From assembly GCA_938035125.1 (NCBI GenBank), contig CALHNS010000009.1, positions 88,565 through 152,564 of the forward strand: a stretch of DNA of 64,000 nt, given 5' to 3'. Below the pieces are notes generated by a model, which was not told where the DNA came from, made no database searches, and saw only the letters and a list, made by a program, of their open reading frames with translations. A program made the translations under genes and the position numbers. This DNA is from an uncultured Granulosicoccaceae bacterium. GTDB taxonomy: Bacteria; Pseudomonadota; Gammaproteobacteria; Granulosicoccales; Granulosicoccaceae. This document shows positions 24,596 through 33,019 of the stretch, piece by piece (position 1 is the first letter of the stretch; each line of letters opens with the position of its first letter).

Positions 24596-27270
24596 TAGCC
24601 TTGCACTTCCTGATCCAGTGGCAACCGAAAAATAAACTCAGCCCCTTTCCCGCCGCTGTGTGCGGTAACGCTGCCACCATGCTGGCGAGCAACTCTGGCT
24701 ACCAACGCCAGGCCTAATCCGATGCCTCGAAATCGATCGGCCACACTGGGGTCACGTTTGAATCGTGTAAACAGTGAATCGATAATGGCAGGATCAATTC
24801 CCACACCATCATCTCGCACCTTGACAATAACTTCTCTGCCCGCAACCAGACCTTCCGCATCACCAGCCTGTTCAGTAACGACAACGTCTAACCAAACATC
24901 TCCTCCTTCATTGGAATATTTTATGGCGTTATTGAGTAAATTTCCTATCGCTCGATCGAGTAGCCCCGCATCGCCAAACAACCATAGTTCATCATCACAA
25001 ACAGAAACATGCAGATCGATATTTCGTGATTTGGCTTGTGGAATGTAGCGACTTGTAACGTTATCAATGACATTATCCAGCAGAACCTCTTTAAACGATT
25101 CCACGCTAACCGTATCCGCACGCGACATGTGCAGTAGATTTTCCATCATCGACAATGAAGATTGAATGTTTTTGCGCGCGCTGTTTAAATCTTCAGCCGT
25201 AAGATCATCAACATTTTCTTCATCCAATAAATAGAGACTGGACACTAACGGTGAACGTAGGTCGTGCGATAAATAATCCATCATCTCCGCTCGCGCTCTT
25301 TCTGCGGTTCGTATTTCACTCACATCAATGACGGTTGCGCATATCAAACGCTCAGACAATGATCGCCCCACAGCACTTAGCCCAACCAGTAGTTCTTTTT
25401 CATCATGGTGAACCGTAAATTGCCAAGGCTTTCCGCGCTGCATTAGGTTTTCAAAATGCTCACTGATATTCTCATCGGATAAGTCCACCCCCGATTTTTC
25501 AATGAACTCCCGCATGAGCGGACGCTTTCCAACGTTGGGTAACAATTGCACTAGCAATTCATTTAAACGAATGGGCTCACCCACCACATTCCAAACCACA
25601 AACCCTGCAGGGCTGCCTTCTAAAATACTGTCAGAGAATGACTTAACGGCTCTAAGCCAATCCATTTGCTCACCTAATTTAAGCGCGTTGTCTTGCAACT
25701 GCTCAATGGAGCCATGCCAAATAGATGGTTTAACTCGCCGTCGCACTCGATCCAATCGATCGATATAGCGCGTGATTTCACCAGCAATTAATGGATCTTT
25801 TACGCTAACCAGCACTTCTAAGCGATCATCAGTGGGAAATTTACGACCGTATATATCACCATTGCGCACCCATGCATCGGTTAAACCAGATTGCTTACTG
25901 GGTGGGGCTTCACCCCCAACGTGGCTTTGTGATTTATTGGTAAAACGCCACCCTTGAATTGGTAAATGCATGGTAGCGTTTATAAAAAATCGAGTTAAGT
26001 CCTCGTTTGCATAACGCTCACGCGGTGGTTGTTGTAAGTCAATTTTATTACTTTGTGTGGCGAGAAACTGATTTACAAAGCGTAATCGGTTGCCACTCCA
26101 AGCCAGATAACTGACCAGTATGGGAACCGAAGCCACCAAAGGCGGGAACCAAAGATTAAAGCCTTGGTACAACACAAAGCTTAATGCAATCGGTGTGCAC
26201 GCAACACCAATCGCTGCCGCCAATGACCATTCTGGCCCTGCGCGAGAATAGGTCCACATTAATAACGGCAACATTCCCAACGCCACCACCAAATTCCAAC
26301 GACTATCAATGCGAGTTACGATGCTGCCATCTCGCAACGCAGCGAATAAATTGGCGTGAATTTCAACACCCGGTATGGGTTGATCTAAAGCCGATACTGG
26401 TGTTGGCACTACATCTTCCAGCCCGGCGGAAGTCATACCAACAAACACCACTTTATCTTTAAACATATCAGCAGGCACATTCCCGCTTAACACCTGCCCC
26501 GCCGATACCGTAGTAAAAGCATTCCGCGGCCCGTAGAACGGGATCATGACTTCAAAATCTTGCAACCATAAATCTTGATCAAGCTCTAATTCCGAGCGAA
26601 CACCCGGTAGTTGTTCAAGATCAAATTGCTCAGATTCTTCAGCAAAGGCCTGATGAGCTGCTAACGATAGCGTAGGCCAATGAGGAACATTAAAACCTGC
26701 CATCAAGAACACACGCCGAACGATCCCGTCATCGTCTATCGGCATCTGAATTTGCCCTAGATTTTGCACATGACGTAACAACTGAGGTACGGGCAACCTT
26801 TCCACATCACCGGAACGACCTGAGCCAATCACCCGGCTTTCAGTCAGCACGGGCAATACCGTTTTGGGAAGATTTTTTATCGCATCACCCAAACGAACAT
26901 CGTCTTCGCGGTTTGGCGACTGTTCGGTATAGAGAAGATCGATCACGAAGCCTTTAGCTTCAGTCTTTCCTAAGTTCTCGAATAACTGGGCTTGTAAGGC
27001 TCTTGACCATGGCCAGCGGCCATGATCCTGCAAGCTTTGAGGATCGATACCGACGATCACTAAATCTTTAGGCGTGTCGCGCTGATTAACGCGTACCCAA
27101 GCATCGTGCAAAAGCCTATCAAGCTTTAACGTGCTTTCACTCCACAATAATAGCGCTGTTAATAAAAATAGCGCTAATAGGAAGGCACCCAGCGACAGCA
27201 GCGTAACGCCGTGTCGCCGCCTCGTGGTTCGATCAACCAGGGGTTGTGTGCTCTTCCAGTCGGTAGCCAT
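24595..27270 (-). CDS. CHASE2-domain sensor histidine kinase
   Basis: Membrane sensor kinase, 891 aa. Order of parts: membrane segment (about 20-43), extracytoplasmic CHASE2 sensor domain (about 47-320, with VIVGIDPQSLQDHGRWPWSR and PTPVSALDQPIPGVEIHANL), three closely spaced membrane helices (about 325-400), a linker, a PAS-like domain (about 545-650), HisKA with the phospho-acceptor in YLSHDLRSPL (near 675) and HATPase_c (NLLNNAIKYS, DDGVGID, RGIGLGLALVARVARQHGG). The ligand sensed is unknown. Its start lies 38 bases inside the response regulator gene, so the pair is coupled. CHASE2 kinases are rarer than other sensors. Confidence 0.92.
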   Translation of the reverse strand: MATDWKSTQPLVDRTTRRRHGVTLLSLGAFLLALFLLTALLLWSESTLKLDRLLHDAWVRVNQRDTPKDLVIVGIDPQSLQDHGRWPWSRALQAQLFENLGKTEAKGFVIDLLYTEQSPNREDDVRLGDAIKNLPKTVLPVLTESRVIGSGRSGDVERLPVPQLLRHVQNLGQIQMPIDDDGIVRRVFLMAGFNVPHWPTLSLAAHQAFAEESEQFDLEQLPGVRSELELDQDLWLQDFEVMIPFYGPRNAFTTVSAGQVLSGNVPADMFKDKVVFVGMTSAGLEDVVPTPVSALDQPIPGVEIHANLFAALRDGSIVTRIDSRWNLVVALGMLPLLMWTYSRAGPEWSLAAAIGVACTPIALSFVLYQGFNLWFPPLVASVPILVSYLAWSGNRLRFVNQFLATQSNKIDLQQPPRERYANEDLTRFFINATMHLPIQGWRFTNKSQSHVGGEAPPSKQSGLTDAWVRNGDIYGRKFPTDDRLEVLVSVKDPLIAGEITRYIDRLDRVRRRVKPSIWHGSIEQLQDNALKLGEQMDWLRAVKSFSDSILEGSPAGFVVWNVVGEPIRLNELLVQLLPNVGKRPLMREFIEKSGVDLSDENISEHFENLMQRGKPWQFTVHHDEKELLVGLSAVGRSLSERLICATVIDVSEIRTAERARAEMMDYLSHDLRSPLVSSLYLLDEENVDDLTAEDLNSARKNIQSSLSMMENLLHMSRADTVSVESFKEVLLDNVIDNVTSRYIPQAKSRNIDLHVSVCDDELWLFGDAGLLDRAIGNLLNNAIKYSNEGGDVWLDVVVTEQAGDAEGLVAGREVIVKVRDDGVGIDPAIIDSLFTRFKRDPSVADRFRGIGLGLALVARVARQHGGSVTAHSGGKGAEFIFRLPLDQEVQG

Positions 27271-27940
27271 GCTGGTAAATGGAGGTCAGCTTCCAACGCT
27301 CAGTGGCTAATAGATTTAGCTTTTTGCGCAAGCGGCTGGCATGGGTATCAACGGTTCTTGTATTAAGTTCCGCCGAGGTTCCCCAAACTGAGGTGAGCAG
27401 ATGCTGACGCGACAATACTCGCCCCCGATTTCTAAACAAGAACAACGCGAGTTCGTATTCTTTTTCGGTAAGCTTAATGGGTTCATCATTTAAGCGCACT
27501 TCGCGATTTGCCGTGTTGAACACATAAGGAGGGCAATCTAGCACTTCTGATTCTGGTTGCGCGCGTCGAGCCAGCGCATACAGACGAGCTAATAGTTCAT
27601 GCTGACGAACAGGCTTCGATAAGTAATCATCCGCACCGGCTTGAAGCGCTGTAACGATGTCCTCTTCAGCAACACGCGATGTAACAAAAATGATTGGGAT
27701 ATCGCTAGTGAGTGTTTTTCGCACCCAGTTAAGCACTTCCAAACCTGAGCTGCCCGTAGTGAGCATCCAATCTAAGATAATGACGTCGTAGCTGGATTTA
27801 CGAAAAGCTCGTTGAAATTCTTCTGCGGAAGAATACACTCCGCATAAATAACCACGATCTTCAATCCATCCACTGACTTTAGCCGATTGCTCTGGATCAT
27901 CTTCAAGCAATGCAATTCGCAGCGCGGGTCGATCTGACAT
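27233..27940 (-). CDS. OmpR/PhoB family response regulator
   Basis: Transcription factor partner of the CHASE2 kinase. I choose the ATG at 27940 (235 aa), preceded by AGGAG with 7-base spacing; the frame continues upstream to 28021 without family features. The receiver domain has EDD near residue 13, the phospho-acceptor Asp in VIILDWML, FVTSR and the switch Lys in LSKPVRQ. The C-terminal winged helix (about 140-232) includes LTEKEYELALFLFRNRGRVLSRQHLL and DTHASRLRKKL. First gene of the two-gene operon. Its targets cannot be read from the window. Confidence 0.94.
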   Translation of the reverse strand: MSDRPALRIALLEDDPEQSAKVSGWIEDRGYLCGVYSSAEEFQRAFRKSSYDVIILDWMLTTGSSGLEVLNWVRKTLTSDIPIIFVTSRVAEEDIVTALQAGADDYLSKPVRQHELLARLYALARRAQPESEVLDCPPYVFNTANREVRLNDEPIKLTEKEYELALFLFRNRGRVLSRQHLLTSVWGTSAELNTRTVDTHASRLRKKLNLLATERWKLTSIYQHGYRLEEHTTPG

Positions 27941-28107
27941 GAACCACTCCTGAACTAACTTATTTTTACCGTTCGAGAGCGTACTATCCCCGATTTGGTG
28001 CTTAGTCTCTAATAATACCAATTCGTAAGCATTTGATACAGGACTGATTGCCTACACAGGGCTCAAAAACTAAGATAAGTCTTTGATATCGGTGGGAATA
28101 AGCCTTT

Positions 28108-28749
28108 TTACGTAGTTTCTGATGTTATCGGGTTCACGTAATGGCGCCCTCCCTCGACTGATTGGATGCGCTCTACGAGCATTTCGAAATCAGCAGGACT
28201 GTCTGCCAAATTAATGTCGGCAGCATTAACGATCAACAAAGGCGAATCATCGTATTGGTGAAAAAAACGCTCGTAAATTTCGATAAGACGCTGCAAGTAT
28301 CGACTGTCGATACGTTGTTCGTGTTTAATACCGCGGCGCTCGATTCGCTGCACAAGGCGTTCTAACGGCGCTTGCAGATACACCACTAAGTCAGGCTTAG
28401 GAAAATGCTGTGTTGCTCGGTCAAACAGTGTGTTGTACATCTGCCATTCGGTTTCATCCAGTGTTAATTCAGCGAACAAACGATCCTTATCGAGAACATA
28501 ATCGGCCACCAATGGGCGCTCATTATCTATAGCAGGCAATGCACTCATGGCCTCAATTCGCGACACAAGAAAATGCATTTGAGTATGAAAGGCCACTCGT
28601 TCTGGGTTTTGGTAAAACGATTTTAGATAAGGGTTTGTGGCTTCTGCATCGGGTAAAAATCGCCCACCCACAGCGACGCTTAATTTTTTTGCCAGCGTGG
28701 TTTTACCTACACCGATAGGCCCTTCAACAGCGATGTATTTATATTTCAT
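28108..28749 (-). CDS. deoxynucleoside kinase family protein
   Basis: Phosphorylates a deoxynucleoside (deoxyadenosine, deoxyguanosine or similar) at the expense of ATP; 213 aa, close to bacterial dGK/dAK enzymes. The P-loop GPIGVGKTT is at residues 10-18, the base-contacting segment is ADYVLDKDRLFA, and the arginine-rich lid RIERRGIKHEQRIDSRYLQRL spans about residues 135-155. It is the last gene of hslR-pcnB-folK-kinase, 24 bases after folK. The substrate cannot be told from the motifs. Confidence 0.9.
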   Translation of the reverse strand: MKYKYIAVEGPIGVGKTTLAKKLSVAVGGRFLPDAEATNPYLKSFYQNPERVAFHTQMHFLVSRIEAMSALPAIDNERPLVADYVLDKDRLFAELTLDETEWQMYNTLFDRATQHFPKPDLVVYLQAPLERLVQRIERRGIKHEQRIDSRYLQRLIEIYERFFHQYDDSPLLIVNAADINLADSPADFEMLVERIQSVEGGRHYVNPITSETT

Positions 28750-28773
28750 TGGCCAATTCTCTAATGCTTACGA

Positions 28774-29286
28774 TTAAGCAGGTCGTATACCCAGCTTGTT
28801 CGCCGCTGCTAGTAATTCTGCCACAGCTCCTGCACCCTGAATGCTCAGAGCAGGGTTTAGATCAAACAATGGCTGTAATACAAATGATCGGGAACGAATT
28901 TCTGCATGAGGCACAGTTAATCGCTCATCCGCGATAACAGAATCACCAAATAAAAGTATGTCTAAGTCTAGCGTTCTTGCCTGCCATCGAAGTGATGCAA
29001 TGGATGCTGCATCGGTTGGTCTTAGGCGTCCGCGCTCAATTTCAATGGATTGCAATTCATCGAGTAATGAGTGGGCGCTTAATTGGGTATCAAATTCACA
29101 CACTGAATTCAAATAGTCGGGCTGATCTGGCGGACCCATAGGGTCAGTGAGGTAGCGCGGAGATTCCACCAAATTTTTAATGGCATGAATTGCACGCAAG
29201 CTGGTGATGGCTGCATCCAAATGCTCGTGACAATTTCCTAAGTTACTGCCCAGCGCCACATACGTTTTGGTGAAACTTGTGGTCAA
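28774..29286 (-). CDS. folK: 2-amino-4-hydroxy-6-hydroxymethyldihydropteridine pyrophosphokinase
   Basis: HPPK of folate synthesis; transfers pyrophosphate from ATP to the pterin alcohol. The protein is 170 aa. Motifs are YVALGSNLGN at the start, PDYLNSVCEF, IERGRLRPTDA, RTLDLDILLFGD, whose two Asp bind Mg2+, and LTVPHAEIRSRSFVLQPL. A short insertion (TDAASIASLRWQA) lies between the Arg loop and the DLD motif. Its ATG overlaps the pcnB stop by 4 bases, the same pcnB-folK order as in E. coli. Confidence 0.95.
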   Translation of the reverse strand: MTTSFTKTYVALGSNLGNCHEHLDAAITSLRAIHAIKNLVESPRYLTDPMGPPDQPDYLNSVCEFDTQLSAHSLLDELQSIEIERGRLRPTDAASIASLRWQARTLDLDILLFGDSVIADERLTVPHAEIRSRSFVLQPLFDLNPALSIQGAGAVAELLAAANKLGIRPA

Positions 29287-31382
29287 GCTTCATTGCCACC
29301 GCTAGCACCATCGTTTGGCGGACGACGATTGCGTGAACGACGCCGACGCTGACCGTTCATACCTTGACCACCGCCTTTATTAGCACTGGTTTTTTTTCGG
29401 CGCACGCCCTGCGATTGGCCTTCGCTGTTGGCGTTATGGTTCGCATTGTTGCCTTGATTATTTGACTGATGATTACCTTGCCCATCAGGTCGACGGCGAG
29501 CACTGCGTTTTTTACGCCGCTGTTGACTGTTGGCTTGACCGCTGGGTTGACCTTGGCCACGACTATTGCGTTGACGGTTTTGCCCGTTGTTGCCGCCACC
29601 AGCAGGGCGCCGCCTGCCACCGCGTTGCCTGTTCTGATTCGAACTACCAAATAACTCAGAAGCATCACGATTGGAATTATCTTCAGGTTGGATATCATCG
29701 TAAATGCTGGTGCTCTCTTCTACCTCTTCTGGCAGAGCACGATTACCGCGATTATCTTCATCCCAATTTTCGTGCTTGGCCTGCCGTTGCGGACGAGCGG
29801 GCCGCTGGCTTTGTCGATTGCCCACATCATCGCTGTTATTGTGCGAGCGATTGGAATGTTGGCGGCTGTTGCCGCGACTATCGTCAGCATCACCGCGCGG
29901 GTTGTTTCGCTGATTACGATTTGGATTCGGCTTGTTGTTACTTTTAGGTTCGCTAGAATCATCCACAGTGTTCTCGTTAGATTCTGCGTTCGTATTAGCG
30001 TTTTGCTGACGAGGCCCACGTTGACGAGGTTTGCGATTTCTATTACGAGAATTTTTTCGATCGTTACTAGGAGGCACCGGCACCACTATGTTGGTTAATT
30101 GCTCGGGAGATTCCCCCCAGAAGCCTTCTACCACCGGTTTATTGGCAAGCAGCTCTTCGCGAACTTCATTATGCGAACGCTGAATCTCAGTCCACCATTC
30201 CGCTAAGGGTTGCAATCGATCATCGATCGTTGAGCGCAACAATAAGAAATCGTATGAAGCGCGAAAACGTCGGTTTTGTATGAGTTCATCGACGTCGGCT
30301 ACATCGCCATATTCTAATAACAATTGCATCGACCACACCTCACGCATAGGCTCTGAAAAACGGCGTGGAATAGCAATGATGCGAACTTGTTCGGCGGTTA
30401 CAGAGTCGGCTGCCATACCAATGGCCTCTGCCACACTCATGCCATCAGCAACGTGCATGCGAGCGCGTTGCTCAACATCAGGCCACAGCATAAAGCTCAA
30501 TAAATAATAAGGTGTAATAGGCTTATTGGCAGCCACTCGCGCATCGGTATTCTTAAGCGCTGTGCTAAGAAGCTCTTCTAAACCGACGGTATCGTTTTCA
30601 AGTCGCGGATCGAGTAAGGGAAATAAATAGGGCAACAATCCATGTTCACGAATCGCGTTAAAACTTCTTTCTGCGTAGCCGCCTTGAAACAGTTTTAGCA
30701 TTTCTTCGAACATGCGAGCTGCAGGCACTTCGCTGAGCTTATGCCGCGTTTTTTCCATGGCAATAAGCGTATCGATATGAATATCGAACCCCAGTTTTGC
30801 ACTTAAACGCGCCGCGCGTAGTACCCGAACGGGATCTTCTTCACAGCGGGTTTGGGGATCTCCGATTAAGCGAAACAATCCGTCTCGCATGTCGTTCAAG
30901 CCGCCGCAATAATCGGTAATGGAATCGTTAGCAATGTTGTAATACAGAGCGTTAACGGAGAAATCACGCCGAATGGCATCTTCTTCCACCGTGCCAAATA
31001 CATTATCGCGAACGATTTGACCACCATCACCCACTTCACCACCATCGCCTTTATCGTGCCCAGCACGGAAAGTGGCGACCTCAATAACATCACGCCCGAA
31101 CAGCACGTGCACCAAACGAAATCTGCGCCCAATAATGCGAGAATTTTTAAACAATTCACGCACTTCTTCAGGGCTTGCATCGGTGGCCACATCGAAATCT
31201 TTGGGCCTTTGCCCCACTAATGCATCACGAACACCGCCACCAACTAAATACGCATCGAAGCCACCATCAATCAACCGATTCAATACCTTCAAGGCATTGT
31301 TGCTGATCATGTCCTGACTCATGTCGTGGTCGTCAGTTCCTAGCACTTCCACTACGGGTTCGGAATTCACGGGTATTACCAT
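29283..31382 (-). CDS. pcnB: poly(A) polymerase I with extended low-complexity C-terminus
   Basis: Adds 3' poly(A) tails that direct RNA decay. The catalytic nucleotidyltransferase head has AYLVGGGVRDALVGQRPKDFDVATDASPEEV (residues about 40-70), VFGTVEEDAIRRDFSVNALYY and DPVRVLRAARLSAKLGFDI. A helical arm follows to about residue 430. From about 436 to the end (699), the protein is almost only Asn, Arg, Gln, Gly, Ser, Asp and Lys, with RRKKRSARRRP and RRRRSRNRRPP blocks. E. coli PcnB is about 465 aa with a much shorter basic tail. The tail is likely disordered and RNA-binding. It lies 3 bases after hslR and overlaps folK by 4. Confidence 0.94.
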   Translation of the reverse strand: MVIPVNSEPVVEVLGTDDHDMSQDMISNNALKVLNRLIDGGFDAYLVGGGVRDALVGQRPKDFDVATDASPEEVRELFKNSRIIGRRFRLVHVLFGRDVIEVATFRAGHDKGDGGEVGDGGQIVRDNVFGTVEEDAIRRDFSVNALYYNIANDSITDYCGGLNDMRDGLFRLIGDPQTRCEEDPVRVLRAARLSAKLGFDIHIDTLIAMEKTRHKLSEVPAARMFEEMLKLFQGGYAERSFNAIREHGLLPYLFPLLDPRLENDTVGLEELLSTALKNTDARVAANKPITPYYLLSFMLWPDVEQRARMHVADGMSVAEAIGMAADSVTAEQVRIIAIPRRFSEPMREVWSMQLLLEYGDVADVDELIQNRRFRASYDFLLLRSTIDDRLQPLAEWWTEIQRSHNEVREELLANKPVVEGFWGESPEQLTNIVVPVPPSNDRKNSRNRNRKPRQRGPRQQNANTNAESNENTVDDSSEPKSNNKPNPNRNQRNNPRGDADDSRGNSRQHSNRSHNNSDDVGNRQSQRPARPQRQAKHENWDEDNRGNRALPEEVEESTSIYDDIQPEDNSNRDASELFGSSNQNRQRGGRRRPAGGGNNGQNRQRNSRGQGQPSGQANSQQRRKKRSARRRPDGQGNHQSNNQGNNANHNANSEGQSQGVRRKKTSANKGGGQGMNGQRRRRSRNRRPPNDGASGGNEA

Positions 31383-31385
31383 GAG

Positions 31386-31835
31386 TTATTCATCGCTGGT
31401 CTTTGCATTATTACTTTGTTCCTTAAAGGATTGTATTTGGCGACGCTGCTTCTTGGTTGGCCGACCTTCTCCTGCCAATCCCAATCGGGCTTGTCTGTCT
31501 GCTCGCGCTTCAAGTCGTTGCAATTCTCGCTTGGTTTGACTCTCTTCACTTTCCAAATACAGCCGTTGCGCTTCGCTTGCTGAACGGCGTTTATCGGACA
31601 AGGCAGTTACCTCAATCCGAAATTTGTACGGCGGTTTCTCAATGGTGAGTGTGTCGCCAATTTGAATTTGTCGTGACGGCTTTACCGATTGGCCATCTAC
31701 CTGAACACGATTCTTATTAATGGCCCCAGTGGCCATGCTGCGTGTTTTAAAAAAACGAGCGGCCCACAGCCACTTATCGATTCTTACTTTATCGGCCAGT
31801 TCCACGGAGTTTTCGTGGCTCACGTTTGGCCCCAC
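31386..31835 (-). CDS. hslR: heat-shock protein Hsp15, S4-type ribosome-associated RNA-binding protein
   Basis: Hsp15 binds free 50S subunits carrying nascent chains and helps recycle stalled complexes. The 149-aa protein has the S4 domain up front: VRIDKWLWAARFFKTRSMATGAINKNRVQVDG (residues about 17-48), SKP-type SVKPSRQIQIGDTLTI, then RRSASEAQRLYLE. A basic Gln/Lys-rich tail ends it. The start is a GTG at 31835 (another GTG at 31823 is possible). It overlaps the upstream region of the divergent ycgL gene and is the first gene of the pcnB operon. Confidence 0.9.
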   Translation of the reverse strand: MGPNVSHENSVELADKVRIDKWLWAARFFKTRSMATGAINKNRVQVDGQSVKPSRQIQIGDTLTIEKPPYKFRIEVTALSDKRRSASEAQRLYLESEESQTKRELQRLEARADRQARLGLAGEGRPTKKQRRQIQSFKEQSNNAKTSDE

Positions 31836-31920
31836 GCTGGTAACTCACAGTATACTGCCTCTGACGCGTAACGCACGTTGTTCGCGCGAATTCTCAGCGA
31901 ATTTGAGGAAAAATCTGCCC

Positions 31921-32199
31921 ATGCAGTGCTATGTGTACCGCAGTTCAAAAAAAGACGGTTTGTATGTTTATTTAGCCGATGAAGACGGCTTAAGCCAGCT
32001 CCCCGAACCGGTGCTACGCCAATTGGGTGAGCCCGAACTTGCCATGTCGGTTGACTTAGCAACGCGTACTTCGCTGGGGCATGAAAACATTGACGAAGTG
32101 CGTAAAAACCTCGAAGAACGAGGTTTCCACGTGCAGATGCCGAAAAATATTGAGCACTTGGTGCTGCAGGCTGCAAGAGACAGCCAACAAAAACCTTGA
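31921..32199 (+). CDS. YcgL domain protein
   Basis: Small conserved gammaproteobacterial protein of unknown function, 92 aa. The ATG at 31921 with GAGG upstream opens the family sequence MQCYVYRSSKKDGLYVYL, followed by the central LPEPVLRQLGEPELAMSVDL and EERGFHVQMP. The frame continues upstream to 31720 but without family features and opposite hslR. Single gene, convergent with the cytochrome c pair. Confidence 0.88.
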   Translation: MQCYVYRSSKKDGLYVYLADEDGLSQLPEPVLRQLGEPELAMSVDLATRTSLGHENIDEVRKNLEERGFHVQMPKNIEHLVLQAARDSQQKP

Positions 32200-32229
32200 A
32201 AAACACCGAGTGCTCATCAGTGTTGCCTG

Positions 32230-32571
32230 TTACTTAACGTATTGCAACTTGCTGTCATTGGATGAAAACCAAGCGGCTAAATCGGCGATTTCCTTATCGG
32301 TTAAGCCCGCAGCAAACCCAGACATAATGGCATTCTGGCGATCACCTGACTGGTATTGCTTCAAGGCTTGAACCAAGTAATCTTCATATTGGCCAGCAAG
32401 AATGGGGTTAGTTGGAATAACCGAATTACCATCGGCTGCATGACAACCCACGCAACCTTTTTCTGTGGTTAATTTTTCGCCATTTTTAGCATCACCCGCC
32501 ATAGCCACAAATGAGCTTGCGACAGCCATCAGACTAAAAAGCGCGACAACGGTGTGTTTCACAGTGTTCAA
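32230..32571 (-). CDS. class I cytochrome c, small periplasmic
   Basis: Secreted electron carrier of about 113 aa. A signal peptide (HTVVALFSLMAVASSFVAMA-G) precedes a single haem site CVGCH, with the distal Met probably in IMSGFAAGL. The start is unsure. No ATG fits well: an ATG at 32592 would overlap the previous gene by 20 bases, a TTG at 32571 has GGGGAAA 7 bases upstream, and a GTG at 32562 gives the neatest signal peptide (MKHTVV...). I use the TTG. It directly follows another cytochrome c, and the two resemble each other (GxxCxxCH, YLVxALxxY, DIADxxAxF), so they arose by duplication. Confidence 0.85.
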   Translation of the reverse strand: MNTVKHTVVALFSLMAVASSFVAMAGDAKNGEKLTTEKGCVGCHAADGNSVIPTNPILAGQYEDYLVQALKQYQSGDRQNAIMSGFAAGLTDKEIADLAAWFSSNDSKLQYVK

Positions 32572-32572
32572 G

Positions 32573-32911
32573 TTATTTCCCCTTACCGGCAAAGTATGCC
32601 GAAATGTCGGCGATATCTTGATCAGACAAATTGCCTGCGTTCGCTTGCATAGTAGGGTGTGATCGCGCCTTACTGCGATAAGCTTGCAAAGCAGCCACTA
32701 AGTAAGCTTCATGCTGCCCAGCCACGCGCGGTACTTTATAGGTTGGGTAGGTGTTCACGTAGTGTTCCACCCCGTGACATCCCAAACAGGTATGAGCTTT
32801 TTTCTCACCCGCGGCGGCGTCACCGGCAGCGTAGGCTGAGGGGCTTAAGGCAAGCAGCAGCGCTGCTGTGCCCGCGGCGCTACAGAGTAGGCGTTGCTTA
32901 AGTAATTTCAT
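32573..32911 (-). CDS. class I cytochrome c, small periplasmic
   Basis: Secreted haem protein, 112 aa from the ATG at 32911. This start gives a clean signal peptide (MKLLKQRLLCSAAGTAALLL, cleavage after SAYA); the frame upstream to 33001 adds no plausible sequence. Haem site CLGCH, later TYKVPRVAGQHEAYLVAALQAYRS and HPTMQANAGNLSDQDIADISAYFAG, where the Met is the expected sixth ligand. This arrangement resembles cytochrome c4/c553-type halves. It is the first of two tandem related cytochrome genes. Confidence 0.9.
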   Translation of the reverse strand: MKLLKQRLLCSAAGTAALLLALSPSAYAAGDAAAGEKKAHTCLGCHGVEHYVNTYPTYKVPRVAGQHEAYLVAALQAYRSKARSHPTMQANAGNLSDQDIADISAYFAGKGK

Positions 32912-33019
32912 GAGTCGGTTCAAAACCTTCCAGATAACAAGTATTCGTTGTAGCGGCAATGGCTGAAGTTTAGCAGGTAGATTACACAACCCAAGCGTCA
33001 ATTGCGAAGGACTAATAAA

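Noticed and set aside
29357..30098. Several frames opposite and beside the pcnB tail
   Set aside because: Produced by the biased codon composition of the Asn/Arg/Gln-rich tail; the pcnB frame is continuous and has clear family motifs.
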